Shown one piece after another: positions 21,521 through 32,937 of a stretch of DNA of 64,000 nucleotides. Within the stretch, counting starts at the first letter, position 1. Each line of letters starts with the position of its first letter. Under the pieces are notes generated by a model. That model did not search any database. It was not told where the DNA came from and was given only the letters and a program-made list of their open reading frames with translations. Made by a program: the position numbers and the translations under genes. This DNA is from Neofusicoccum parvum. Its lineage: Eukaryota; Ascomycota; Dothideomycetes; Botryosphaeriales; Botryosphaeriaceae. The stretch is from contig CP087208.1 of the NCBI GenBank assembly GCA_020912385.1, forward strand, positions 248,001 to 312,000, in the 5' to 3' direction.

Positions 21521-23097
21521 TGAAGGCAGGAAGTAAAGTCCTGTTGATGAAAGTAACCGTCACGGTGTGCACTATAAAGATCATGAAAGTCCTGCACAGG
21601 GGTGATGCTGGATGCTTCCCGATGTTCTGCCGGTGAGATTGGCTGTCAGACAGTCCGAAAAGCACCTGAAAGGCTGTTTGACTAGTCGATGTGTGGTTGG
21701 TCACTCCAAGACCAGGTGGTAGGACCTCCGCTTCAGAATAGAACGGATGGGCAGATTGATAGTGGAAGGTTCCCATGCTAGACTTGGTAAATGTGGATTT
21801 GCTATGCATGAAGGGTTGGTTGGTCTTGGTTTCCACGAGAACCATTTGCACATGCTTGGACGTAGACACCCATGACTCCACGCCCTAAGAGCGCACGACA
21901 TGGCTCACTTGGCGGTGCAGTAGCCCGTCGTGGACACGGCTATTGTGCAACCTCGCAGATTTTGTGGCGTGTTGGGCGGACGATAACTTTCTTCAAAAGC
22001 AAACAGCGCGGTCCCCTGCATGCATCTTCATGCTCTGCAACAAGTGGCTTTGTGAGATGGCTTGAGGCCTGCTCGGCCGGTCGCACCGCAGCCCGACGCT
22101 AGCCGCACTGCTGGCGACTGGAGCCATTACTCGCAAGGCAGCCTGATCCTGGGGGCTGACTCGGTGCATGTGAGCACAACATGAGCTGTCAAGTCTTGGG
22201 CGGGCGCATTATCGCCGTGGCACCGGGGCGCTCGGCGGCCGGACCAGGACGACAAGGCGGACGCGCATCCGTCTCCGATCGCGGCCGTGGCCAGCGCGGG
22301 CAGCGGCGTGGAGAGCTCGAGTGGCAGGTGGCTAGGACGACGATCTCCCGCAAGTCGTTTCGGGTTGCTGGTGTGGCGAGTTAAGCATACCCGCAGATCG
22401 ATAGAGCGACCGTGACCGTGGCCGTCAGCTGTGGCCGTGACAGTGCGGGTGGCACAGCGCGCGAGTCGCGGCGCGTCTGACTTCATCAGCCCGCTGCCCC
22501 GCGCGTGACACAGTCCTCCACGCGTCTCCCCGCCATCGACACCCGTCGCGTCTTTGCATGGCCGTCGCGCGTTTTGCGCGGCAGGTTTCCATCGCTGCGC
22601 CCGCAAGAGCAATGACGCCAGCAGATCGGCTGGGCCAGACCCTGCGCGCGCGCGCCCGCCGCCGCCACCTGGGCACGTCCCGATCCCCGAATGCAGCGCC
22701 CGCCGAAGCCGCTGCGACACCGTCCCCAGACCGTCACCGGGAACCGCCAGGCGCCTCTCCTTTCAGCCCCGTGCCCGCCTGCCAACCGTACCTTCTTGTC
22801 CCTGCTCCGCGTCCCCCTCTTGATTCGCCCACCGACACGACCCTCCACCGGCGTGACAGAGCAAGCCAGACGATACCCCGGTCAGATGCTGCTTTCCGTT
22901 GCATCACGAGCCTCTCCTCTCCTTTAAGTCCGCCGCCTTGTCCGCGCTCCTAGCCTCCCGCGTCGTCGCCTTCAACTCTCGAACTCCGACCTCCAGAGCT
23001 CGAGCTCCGCCGCAAGGGACAGAACCAGAACCTGTACCACCAACCACATTCCCCGACCAGCCCAGCCGCACCTCAGCCCTACAGAAGTCTGGAAGCC
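21521..23097. other. Intergenic region
   Basis: About 1.6 kb. AT-balanced to 22100, then GC-rich with overlapping uninformative frames. No gene recognised. Confidence 0.55.
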
Positions 23098-24266
23098 ATG
23101 ACGACCGAGAACCGCCCCAAACCCGCCGCGTCGGGCTCGCCCTCGCTCTCCACCGAGATCAACATCGCGACGAGGTCCGTCACCCACCCGCTCCCCCCAC
23201 CACTCCCGCGCACCAGCTAACCCTCTCGCGCCCCCACAGGTCCATCCACACCACCCTCAACCGCCTCATCACCGCGCGCCTCCCGCTCGCCCTCCCCCCT
23301 CACGCCGCCTCGCCCCGCCTCTACGCCTTCGGCCTCCTCCACTTCTCGCACGTCTACCTCACCTTCGAGTCCGCCTGGCACGACCTCACCCACCCGCCCT
23401 CCGCCACCAACAACCCGGCCCTCTCCTCCCTCCTCGAAGACCCCTGGATCGCCGTCGCGCCGCCCGCCCCCGGCCCGCCCGCCCCGCTCGACCCCGCCCT
23501 CCGCGCCCTCCTCGCCGACCTGCTGCCGCCCGGCCTGCCGCGCTCGCGCCGCCTGCGCCGCGACCTCGCCGCCCTGCTCGCCCTGCGCCCCGTCGAGGTC
23601 GACGTCCGCCTGGCCCAGGGCTACCCGGGCGCGCGCGTGGCCGCCTACGCCGCGCACATACGGGCGGCGGTGGCGGCGCGGCCGCATGTGCTGCTGGCGT
23701 ACGCGTGGGTCATGTACATGGCGATCTTCAGCGGGGGGAGGTGGATCCGCGCGCAGCTGGTCGGCGCGGGGGAGGGGTTTTGGGGGGGCGTGGGGGGCGC
23801 GGAGGGGTTGGGGGAGAGGGGGTTGGCGTTTTGGAGCTTCGACGGGGAGGCGGATGGGGAGGATGTGAAGGCGGCGTTTAAGGCGCGGTTGGAGGGGGTG
23901 AAGGGGGTGTTGTCGGCGGAGCAGAGGAGGGAGGTGGTGGAGGAGGCGGGGAGGATTTTTGAGTGGAGTATTGAGTTGGTGGAGGAGCTGGATGGGATGC
24001 TGGACTCGCCTGGGGAGGCGGAGTTGGGGGAGAAGGTGGAGGGAGAGGCGGAGGTGGTCGCGCCGGTGGCGGAGAAGAAGGTTGGGTTTGTGGCCCCGCC
24101 GCCGGTGTCGTCGCGGAAGAGGGCGGCCGGGAAGAGCGATTGGGTTAGGCAGGGTGGGAGTATTGCCGGCGTGTTGGTTGTGCTGGGTGGTGTTTGTTGG
24201 TGGGCGTCGGCTTTGGCCGGCGTTGCGATGAGGGAGGGGTGGCATGAGGGGTGGGCGGGGATTTGA
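23098..24266 (+). CDS. Heme-oxygenase-like protein, membrane-anchored
   Basis: Model: exon 23098-23174, intron 23175-23239 (65 bp, GTCCGT donor, GCTAAC branch site, CAG acceptor), exon 23240-24266, 367 residues. The first exon encodes MTTENRPKPAASGSPSLSTE and the join gives ATRSIHTTLNRLI, the N-terminal helix that carries the proximal histidine in this family. Further landmarks are LYAFGLLHFSHVYLTFE, AYAWVMYMAIFSGGRWIR, LAFWSFDG and RIFEWSIELVEELD. The C-terminus has a single hydrophobic segment (about residues 335-355), a tail anchor like that of ER heme oxygenases. Members cleave heme to biliverdin, CO and iron; whether this one is catalytic cannot be told. Arginine- and proline-rich loops enlarge the middle of the protein. 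Confidence 0.85.
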
Positions 24267-25084
24267 TTTCCTGGCTCTCACATTCTCCATGTTTCCTACG
24301 AGCATTTTCTTTTGTTTGATCTCTAGCTTTGGTTTCTCTGTCTTTGATGCGACGTTTCCTATTTTCCCTCTTTCCCAAGGCGTTTTGGTTGCATGGATGG
24401 AGGGCACGTACATGTCTTCGAGCGAGAGACTCAGCAGCGACGGATAGACTGATAAGAGACATGAGCATAGCATAGCACAGATCGATACCAGCGTCGCATT
24501 GGCTAATTTGTTGGCGGGTGGGTGGGCAGACGGCTTGGCGGTAATACATGCGCGTTATACCCGAAATTTGCGTTTTCATGACTTCTCTTCCTATGGAATG
24601 AGACATCTACTTCTTTAGAGGTTCATGATATCAACGGTGTGAACGGAATAGCCTTGTCACTATCACAATATATGCTGTCAGAGGATTGCTGCATTCTTGA
24701 GGCAGACAGTCCATGGGAGGGAATAAGGTGGAGGCTGCGATCCACCATGGTGGCACGTAGATAATAAGGAAATAATATATTGCTACCTAACTCCAAAAAA
24801 AAAATCCGAAAGAGTCATAAGATCTACATTACTGCTTGATCCGAGTTTCAAATTTTACAAATGTTTTTGGTGTTTGCTTGGGAAAAGAAGGAAACCGAAT
24901 GACAGCCCAAACAAAAGATGAAATGTTGATCAACCTGGTGTCTGGACATGGCCCGGCATGAGTGAACCGGATTCGATGCCTCATCATTGCTCAAGGGCAT
25001 GGACATCTGAGCAGCTGTTAGCCTTGCGTCTTCAGAAGCTCGGTTCATAGCTTTACTTACCTCCAACCCTGATGCGAGAGCCGC
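24267..25084. other. Convergent intergenic region
   Basis: About 0.8 kb between two convergent genes; 3' flanks only, nothing recognised. Confidence 0.6.
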
Positions 25085-26451
25085 TCACTCGATCGGAATG
25101 CCGTGCGCCTTCAGCTTGTGCTTCTGGAGGTCCCTCATCCGGAAGTAGCCCTTCGGTCCAACGCGGTCACAGCCTGGCTCCGTGCAAGGGAGTTCAGACT
25201 CTTTGTGGACCTTGCGCATGTGGGCGATGTAGTCGGAGCTCTTGTTGAAGGCATGGTCCCTCCCGTCAGTGACATGCAGACGGAGTCCCCACGATGGTTT
25301 CGTAGGTCGCCAGTCAGGACAACCTTCATGCGGACAAGACCGCGCGCGAACCTGATCCATGTTCAAATCGTCTACTCCAATGTGGTGGTAGTTCCGCAGG
25401 TGCTGGGTCAGATGGTCCTTGCGCTTGAAGCCATCGGCGCCGCGGTGCCTCCTGCAGTGTGGACAAGGGAATCGCTGGATGTTGGAGCGATGAGCGCCCA
25501 AGTGTCGCCTCAGGACGTCATATCGGGAGAATGCCTTCTCACAGTTCTCCATAGCGCAGGCAAAGGAGGCGTGGCCCGTCTCTGAGGCATGTCTGCCAAG
25601 AGCAGTCATAGCGGGGAATCTCTGCTGACACTGACAGCAGGTGAGAAGTTCCAGATGGGCATTGCGAATGTGCTGATCAATGCCAGGTTTCCGCCATGAG
25701 GTGAATGTACAACCAGGCATAAAGCAACCATGCTTACTTTGTGCCGTTATCTCGGTGATCGGGATGGGGCTCGTCTGGTATTGATATTGTGTCATACCGC
25801 GGCCATCATTTGATCCAGACGAGTGAGCGGGTACGTCTTCCGTGTTAGGCTGCGCCGTCGATTCAGAAGCTTCCACACCGGAAGTTTGATCAAAGCCCAA
25901 TGTTGCTTCGACATTCTGGAAGCCCATCCACATCATCTGCGGATTGCTGTCCACACCCCAGCCGAATTCTGGATTCGCAGTTCGACGTGTGGGGTCTCCG
26001 TGCTCAAGGCCCACTTCTTCCGCCATGTAGGCAACATTTGAAGATGTGTTAGTCTGTGCGTCGAAAAAATATGCTCCAGAGCCCCTTGTAGACCCTGGTT
26101 TGACGGTAGAAAATTGTTGCTGTGGCTCACCATCGCCATGTGGTGATCGGTCATCGATGAGTTGATTGGAAGGCGGGCAAGGGCCATAGACCTCGCAGCT
26201 ACCAAAGCTCGTCAAGCTAGTTGGCCCATCGAAGACCGGACGAATTCCAATTTCGGCGTTGTGCAAATGGTCATTTGGTGGGCTGAGATCTACAGCGAAG
26301 TCTTGCGTGATGGGCCAGAAGTAGAACGAATCATCATCTGGAAGAACGCTCGGTTGTGGACAGGACAGAAATGGGTTGTCGTGTGGAGTATTATCGAACG
26401 CCCTTTTTCTGTGTCAGTACTAAAAAAAAAAAGTTACCAGGATTCGTCCAT
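25085..26451 (-). CDS. C2H2 zinc-finger protein
   Basis: The main exon 26348-25085 encodes a C2H2 protein with a disordered N-terminus and a C-terminal finger array. Fingers or finger-like units: CFMPGCTFTSWRKPGIDQHIRNAH, CQCQQRFPAMTALGRHASETGH, CAMENCEKAFSRYDVLRRHLGAH, CPHCRRHRGADGFKRKDHLTQHLRNYH, and a last pair around CPHEGC and CTEPGCDRVG. The frame is open upstream without ATG. A 14-base first exon (26451-26438, MDESC) joined through an 89-bp intron (GTAACT...GAG) restores a start, giving 425 residues, but the GAG acceptor is weak. The first ATG inside the main exon is at 26026. Probably a nuclear DNA-binding protein; target unknown. Confidence 0.75.
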
Positions 26452-27493
26452 CGCTACGACACTGATTGGACGGTAGTGCGCCACCGAAGCACAGAAAAGG
26501 GCGGAGCTGACGCCAAGCGGCAAGATTGCGTGGTCGGGCCGGGTGTGCTGTAAAGGCAGCGCGAGGCTTCGGAAGAGCCTGATTGGCGGGAGAGCTGGGA
26601 GGGACGGGAAATGACAGCGGCAACAGCTATGGGTTGAGGGCCAGATTCATACAAGGTGCCAAGAATCCCTCGCTGCTTTATCAGTACCCTTGCTTGTGCT
26701 GAAAGGGCGAGGCTGCTGTGTAACCGCCCCGGGACCAACCAGCTCTTAACTGCGGTGGAGCCTTGCTGCCACGTCGGCGGCGTGGCAGACTTCCAGCACA
26801 ATCCGGGAACCATTCAGGCGGCCACATGACTGCAAGACGGCGCTGCGTTTGGCCGTCTGTACCGAGCCAGCATAGCAGCATAACACTCGATGGTGGTCTT
26901 GCATGGCTTGCTTGAAGATGAAGCGATGCGGCTGAAAGCGCATACTCTCGACAAAAGTTCTAGTTTGTCACAGCATACTCATACTTGGTACACCCGAGAC
27001 TGGAACAAAAACTGGCACAACTGAAATAGGACGAGCCGAGAAGCAGAGCAGAATGAGACGGCTGAGCAATGAAGTGGATCTCAAATGCCAACAGCCGGAT
27101 TTTCGGAGATCGTGAAATGCTCGATGAGTCTCTTACTCCTCAGGTGCCCACCCTGATCATACGGAACGAAAAGAAGTGGCACTATGAGCAAGTCTGGCTG
27201 AAATTCAGCCTTGCGATCGGCGTGCGCAAAGCCGGATGAGGCGGGGTTGACATCACAGAAAAAGGGCGGTGTTTTGGAAGAGTACGGCGAGCAGTTCAGA
27301 CCTGCCATGCTGGCGCATTTGGGCAGCCGGAGGAGCTCCGAGAGGCCGACGTCAGCTCGTCGCAAGCTCCAACCCTCCACGTTGCAGCCCACCTGCGCCT
27401 GAGTAAAGCTTCCACCTTCCCGTACAAGCTCACGCTCCTCGCGCATGACTTGACGCCGCCCGACTCCCCCACCAGTCCGACCAATCCGCCAAA
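26452..27493. other. Divergent intergenic region
   Basis: About 1 kb shared upstream region of the C2H2 gene and the UBC6-type gene. No other gene seen. Confidence 0.6.
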
Positions 27494-28496
27494 ATGACCA
27501 CGCGCGGCCAATTCAACACCAAAAACCCCACCATCAAGCGCATCCGTACGCCGCCCACCCCTCGCATGCCTCCCCCCACCCCGCCCCACTGACACCCTCG
27601 GCCCTCTAGTCAAGGAAGCCTCCGAGCTCGCCAACCATGCGTCGGCCGACTACCACGCCGAGCCGCTGGAGGACAACCTGTTCGAATGGCACTTCACGCT
27701 GCGGGGGCCGCCGGCGCCGTCGCCGTACGCGGACGGGCTGTACCACGGGCGCATCATCCTGCCGGCGCAGTACCCGCTGCGGCCGCCGTCGTTCCGCTTC
27801 GTGACGCCGACGGGCCGCTTCGAGGTCAACCGCGAGATCTGCCTGAGCATCAGCGGCCACCACGAGGAGTCGTGGCAGCCCGCCTGGGGCATCCGCACCG
27901 CCCTCGTCGCCATCCGCAGCTTCATGGACACCGACGCGAAAGGCCAGGTCGGCGGCATCGACAGCACCGAGCCCGCCCGCCGCAAGATGGCCGCCGAGTC
28001 GGCCGCCTTCCGCTGCGCCGCCTGCGCAAAGACGAACGCCGACATAATGCGCGAGCGCGAGGAGCTGGCCAGGGAGCTGGAGGCCGCGGAGGGCGCGCGG
28101 AAGGAGGAGGAGGTGCCGGAGGAGCTGCGGCTGGCCTACCGCGAGGACCTGGCGAAGGAGGAAGCTCAGGCGTCGTCGTCGTCGTCCGGCGCGGCTTTGT
28201 CGACGGGGCCGTCGGATTCATCGGCGCCGGGTGGCGTGACGCCGCAGTCGAGCGCTGAGCAGCCTGCGTCGGCGCCCGCGCCTGCGAGCCAGCCGCCGCC
28301 GACGTCTGCGCCGGCTGCGCAGAGGGCTGCGCCGAGACCGCCGGCTGTCCCTGCGCCAACGCGGACCGGACCGACGCCGCCGCTGCAGCTCCAACAGCGC
28401 CGGCCGCTGGATGAGGGTGTTCCGGCCTGGATCGACAAGGCTATCTACGGTGTTCTCGGGGCTCTGGCTTTCATGATTCTGCGTAAATTCTTTTGA
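27494..28496 (+). CDS. ubc6: UBC6/UBE2J-type ubiquitin-conjugating enzyme
   Basis: Model: exon 27494-27545, intron 27546-27609 (64 bp, GTACGC donor, CACTGAC branch site, TAG acceptor), exon 27610-28496, 312 residues. The join restores NPTIKRILKEASEL, the first helix of the E2 fold. The active cysteine is C95 in NREICLSIS, followed by the family-specific ESWQPAW. The usual HPN of E2s is replaced, as in this subfamily, by TPxGRF; here x is threonine (TPTGRF), where asparagine or serine is usual. A Ser/Pro/Ala-rich linker of about 120 residues leads to a C-terminal tail anchor (IYGVLGALAFMILRKFF). It acts on the cytosolic face of the ER in protein degradation with an ER E3 ligase. Divergent from the C2H2 gene. 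Confidence 0.93.
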
Positions 28497-29531
28497 TCCC
28501 GAAGGCTGTTTTATTTCTTGTGGATGGAACTTTGTAAAAGACCGTGCAAAAAAGCGGCTGTTTATTCGTTTTGTTATCGGAGTTTAGAGGTTGGAATTAG
28601 CGTGGCGTTGGGGATACACCATTGATACCTTCAGGTCTAATCAAAGCTTATGAGTCTTTGCTTGGATCGCGTTCTAAGAATGCTGAGTTTAGATAGATTC
28701 TATAAAGGAACAGCGATCTTCCTGTGTTTGAGACTACTCTCCTCTCTATCAGCAGCACGCCGGCCACGTGACTTGGTTGCAGTAGTTACTCTCGGTATAT
28801 CCAGAGGACTGTACCAAGTTTTCAGTGAAAATTCTTTATGTTCCATTTGAGACCTCACGCGTGCTTGTCAAGCCCGAAAATCTACGCGGAGTAACCCCAG
28901 CAACTTTACGAGTCAGTCTTCGAGTCACTAAATAAAGAGACTTAGTGTAACCTTGGTCATTTCTACTTCCTGTACTATCTAGTCACCACTTCAGTGTTAC
29001 AGCTCAACAGCAAAAATTGGCTCACCTACCAATTTTCGCGCATATGTATTTGATGAGGTACACAGTGATCCTGAACATCGAAGCAGAAAAAGATGTTGTG
29101 TGGTTTGATTTATTGCACAACAAACAAACTTCAGTCTTGAGTTGGCGTGGAACCATTGTACATTGACCGTAGCCTTTGTGTCATTCCACCGCCTGTTCGC
29201 TGATCAAACAATTCCGTACGATGCAAACCAATATGGTTTCGAGTCCCCTTCTACTACAAATCTGATGTCTTATTGCAATTTCATCTTCATTTCTGTAAAC
29301 TGGACGTCTTCTGACCCTCATGTTGCACGTAGCTGGAAGATATTGCGCTTCTTCACGTAGCTCAGTTCGGGATCCAGTAGGATATTTGGAACTGGTTATT
29401 ATTGTCAATAGCAGACGATGAAAGAGCTTGAGGAGGACGCTGGTGATCTACTTTATATAAATATTTCTCGTCTTCGATGCTCCATAAATTCAATCATAGA
29501 ATCCCAATTACCACTGAAGATACCTTGAGAG
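28497..29531. other. Intergenic region
   Basis: About 1 kb, AT-richer than its neighbours; only the TATA element of the next gene is recognised. Confidence 0.55.
29454..29460 (+). promoter_or_regulatory. TATA box of secreted eight-cysteine protein gene
   Basis: TATATAA 72-78 bp upstream of the ATG at 29532, inside an otherwise mixed-composition stretch. Confidence 0.55.
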
Positions 29532-30164
29532 ATGGCAGCTTTCAGAATGCGCTTCACACTCTACGGGGCATTGACAGCCCTGCTTCTCGTCAATCTTTGC
29601 TATTCTGCCCCTTTCAGCAACACATCTTTGTCAGCCCGGTCACTTGAATACGAGATCGGAGTGTGCAAAAAGAGCCATATGAAGGACTGCCAGCATATCA
29701 GCGACATGCTGGTTATCAATAAAATCAGAGAAGGGATGTGCGCATCCTTTCCTTTGCTGCCCCAGGAAGATCCGGACGCCGTGCCCAAGCCTGTACCCCT
29801 CAGCGGCTGGTGGTTCCCTGACTCCGAGCTATCTTGGAGATGCTATGTATACATGTGAGTTTTGGGATACACAGCTGATCCGAGAAGGATTTCTGACAGT
29901 CATGATAGAAGTGAGGGTTGCCCTGCGACGAGATGGAAGGGAAGATTTCTGTCCAGAAACCACTGGGACATGCCAGATGGTGTGAGAACGCCAGGCAGCA
30001 GCGACGATCCTCGCGGATATGGCAAGGTCTACGACTTTGACGACGATGGCATGTTTAGCCCTGATGACAATTGGACCAGTAGCGCGGCTAAGAGTCTGAA
30101 GGCCTTCAAATGCTTCTCCTCAACGAGCAAGGAAAATGAATACTGCAGGAGAGGGGAGTGTTGA
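29532..30164 (+). CDS. Small secreted eight-cysteine protein
   Basis: Model: exon 29532-29854, intron 29855-29908 (54 bp, GTGAGT donor, TTCTGACAG branch region, TAG acceptor), exon 29909-30164, 192 residues. A signal peptide ends near LCYSA-P. The mature protein has eight cysteines (in VCKK, DCQH, MCAS, RCYV, GCPA, KCFS, YCRR and the C-terminal GEC), enough for four disulfides, plus two tryptophans in SGWWFPDSE. An acidic segment (YDFDDDGMF) precedes the last three cysteines. No known domain. Size, secretion, cysteine content and a strong TATA box fit the loose class of fungal effector candidates or secreted antimicrobial-type proteins. That is inference only. Confidence 0.8.
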
Positions 30165-30737
30165 TTGACAGGGGCGTTGCTGCAGCAATTGAGGTGTGTT
30201 TATTTGATTGAACTACGCTATAGCACGGATGATGGAGTTTCTGGTTCTCTTGTTGGCTGTATCTTTTGATGTTGTGCGCTATGTCTCTTATTTCAGTATT
30301 TCCAACTGTCGTAAGAAATGCATGTTGCCACTCTCTAGCCCATGGTTCAAGCACTACATCCTGAGGATAACAGAAACGCATCATGTATCGCTGCTACTGC
30401 ATTGCGCAGCTGCTTCCCGCTCAAGGCCCACAAACTTTTAAGTGATGACTCAAACACCTCATCCCCTTGCCTACGGAGCTCCTTCTCCTCCTCCATCGGC
30501 CAGCTGCTCGTTCTACTAGTACCCGCTGTGTTAACTCTTCTGGAAAAGATATTCCTCCGGCCATTCCACCACACCATATCATATCCTCCAACTGACCCGA
30601 TTGGAAGAGTAAGCCTATACACAGCAACCTTAAGAAAGAGCGGAGCCCAATCTATCAAACCCCAATGTTTCGCCCCTCGGAGCCGCGCCGAACCCCTCCG
30701 CACGCCTAGCACGAGCACAGAACGCCCATCCCAGCGA
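30165..30737. other. Convergent intergenic region
   Basis: About 570 bp of 3' flanks between convergent genes; nothing recognised. Confidence 0.6.
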
Positions 30738-32787
30738 TCACTGGACCTGATCCTCCGCAAGCGGCCACCCACCATCCAGGAAAAGCTCCGTGTCGAAGCT
30801 ATCGAAGCCCGGCACAGCCATAACCTCAAGAGGCAGGTTATCGGCATACATGGCGTCCAGGGTGGTCTCGAGGTCGGCCAGCGCGCGCGCGCCGTCCGGC
30901 TCGGCGCTGGACGCGGTGTGTTCCTCAAAGATACCACCTGCGCCCACGTACGCGCGCAGGATCTCGCGCGCCCTCCGCGCCATGTCGTACAGGTCGCCCA
31001 GCTCGCCGAGCGTGGCCAGGGCGGCGGCGAGCTGGGCGCGCCACCGGTTGGCTAGGGTGTGCGTGGCGTCGTAGGCGAGGCAGGTGGCCAGCACCACGGC
31101 GGCGGTCGTGAGCCAGTACGCCGCGTACCAGGCGAGGCCGCGGGTGCGGCGGGGCGGCGGGCTGGAGGCCCAGAAGCGGCAGATGGAGGCGGCGCAGTCG
31201 TCGGCGGTGGACACGCACACCGAGGTGGGCGAGGGCGGCGCGCGCTGGTCGGCTGCGGAGGCGATGGCGAGCTGGGTGCGGGCGCGGATGGCGGCGAAGA
31301 GGGAGGGCCGGCTGATGATGATTCGCAGGTGTGCGGCGCGCCACAGGAGCACCATTTTGGGGGTTGAGCACCATTCGCTTGCGGGTGCGAAGTAAGGGGG
31401 GAGCGAGGCGAGCCAGTTGCGGACCTGGGTGTCTTGCTGCAAAACCTCTGAAGATCTTAGTATGCCCGTAGCCAGAAGCTTGGAATGCGCGGTGTTGGCA
31501 ATCTTGGCGAGCCCGACTTGCGCCCGTAGACAGGATGTTACCGTAGGCTTGTCTTGCGGTGGTGGTATCGAGTCTATGTCGACTGCTAGGTCGGAGTCGT
31601 CTATGTTAGCAGGCAATTCAATGGTGACACCGGACAGGGCTGCGGCCGAGCGGCCCAGCGTGAGGCGGGCTCCAGATTCGAAGACGAATAGAGTCCACCA
31701 TGTCCGACGTCGTAGTTCCATGACGAAAGGCGTGGTCCTGGAAAGATCAAACTCGCGGTGCAGGCCAATGGCGAGCGCCATGTTCACCGCAATCCCGAGA
31801 ATGTTGAAACCAGTATTTGGCTTGTTGCGTTTCTGGAGGTAGTTGCCCATCAGAGTGAGCGATTGGACCAGTGGCAATGAGCCCTTCTCCAGTATGTCGG
31901 TGGTCAGGTGGGTTCGAGCAGCTTGATAGAGCTGTATGTCGTGTCTTCCTGAGCCAGAAGCGCCGACAAACGAGCCGATAGCAAGGACAATGTTGTACAG
32001 CAGGGGCCAGGAGCCGTCCCGGGGCTTTGCCACGGCGCCTAAGCATTGGTCAGCATGAAAATGCGGAGAGGTGTTGAGTTCTATGAATCGTACCAGACAC
32101 CTGCGCACGGAAAGTTGCCTCGTGAAGGAGTGGATACGCTGGATGGTAGAGAGCGAAGTAGTCATCCAGCAGGCGATTGACCTCAGAAGGGCCAGCAAGC
32201 GCCGATGCAACAGACTCGTCTTCATCTGAGCGGGTGCTGATCCTCAACTGTGGGGTGTAAGTGGTGAGGTCGTGCAAGAACCTCAGGGCGGCGCTGCCAG
32301 ACTCGGTGCCCATGTAGCCGGCGCGGTGCGGCTCAACGGTGAGTGAGCCCATGCCATCCACGAGATCGGGGAATCCGCGTGACTCGTCGAACTCGAAGTC
32401 ATCGGCCCTAGATAGTTCGGTGTCACAGATGCTCTGGATGGGCGAGACCGGCAACGAGGGCGACTGGGCGGCGTCCGGAGTCAACTGTTGGAGGGCATCC
32501 TCAAGGCTGGTGTCGGGCACGTAGGCACGCCAGACGACTTGCACGTTCTGGAGGAGCTTGTTGCATCGGCTCAGGCGCCTGCAGCGGTCAGCCGGGCACA
32601 TGGGCGCCGGGGCGGCGATGACGTACCTCTCGAGCTGACGAATGGTGTGCAGAGGCGAGCTGTAGCAGCAGGCTTTGGCGTCGCGCTGGCAGTTGCGACA
32701 CGGCTCATGGCCGCTGCAGCGGACTTTGCGGCGCTTGCATTCGTCGCAGGCGTGGGTGCGGCGCGCAGAGGGCTCGGTCGGGCTCAT
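30738..32787 (-). CDS. Zn2Cys6 fungal transcription factor
   Basis: Model: exon 32787-32094, intron 32093-32039 (55 bp, GTACGA donor, GCTGACC branch site, TAG acceptor), exon 32038-30738, about 664 residues. The ATG at 32787 begins MSPTEPSARRTHACDECKRR. The six zinc ligands are C14, C17, C24, C30, C33 and C40, the binuclear-cluster spacing. The rest is a fungal_trans middle homology region: DDYFALYHPAYPLLHEATF, ILGIAVNMALAIGLHREFD, ELRRRTWWTLFVFESGARLTLGR. The gene is divergent from the polyol dehydrogenase with only 150 bp between the start codons, and a sugar transporter follows on the far side, so it is the likely local regulator of sugar or polyol use. That regulatory link is inferred from position only. 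Confidence 0.9.
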
Positions 32788-32937
32788 GGGGCTGTTGGTG
32801 GGTGGAGTGGTGGCTCGGGAGACCACCGAGAGGCGGCATGCGGGGGACTACATGGTCGGAGCAGCCCCGAGCCAGCGGAGCCCCGGGCAGTTCAAAAGAG
32901 CCACGGCGGCGGGGGGCTGGCAGTCATCCACATCGCC
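32788..32937. promoter_or_regulatory. Bidirectional promoter, regulator and polyol dehydrogenase
   Basis: 150 bp separates the divergent start codons at 32787 and 32938. It contains several CGG triplets (for example near 32823-32835 and 32905-32912) of the kind bound by Zn2Cys6 proteins, but CGG is common in this GC-rich DNA. Confidence 0.5.
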
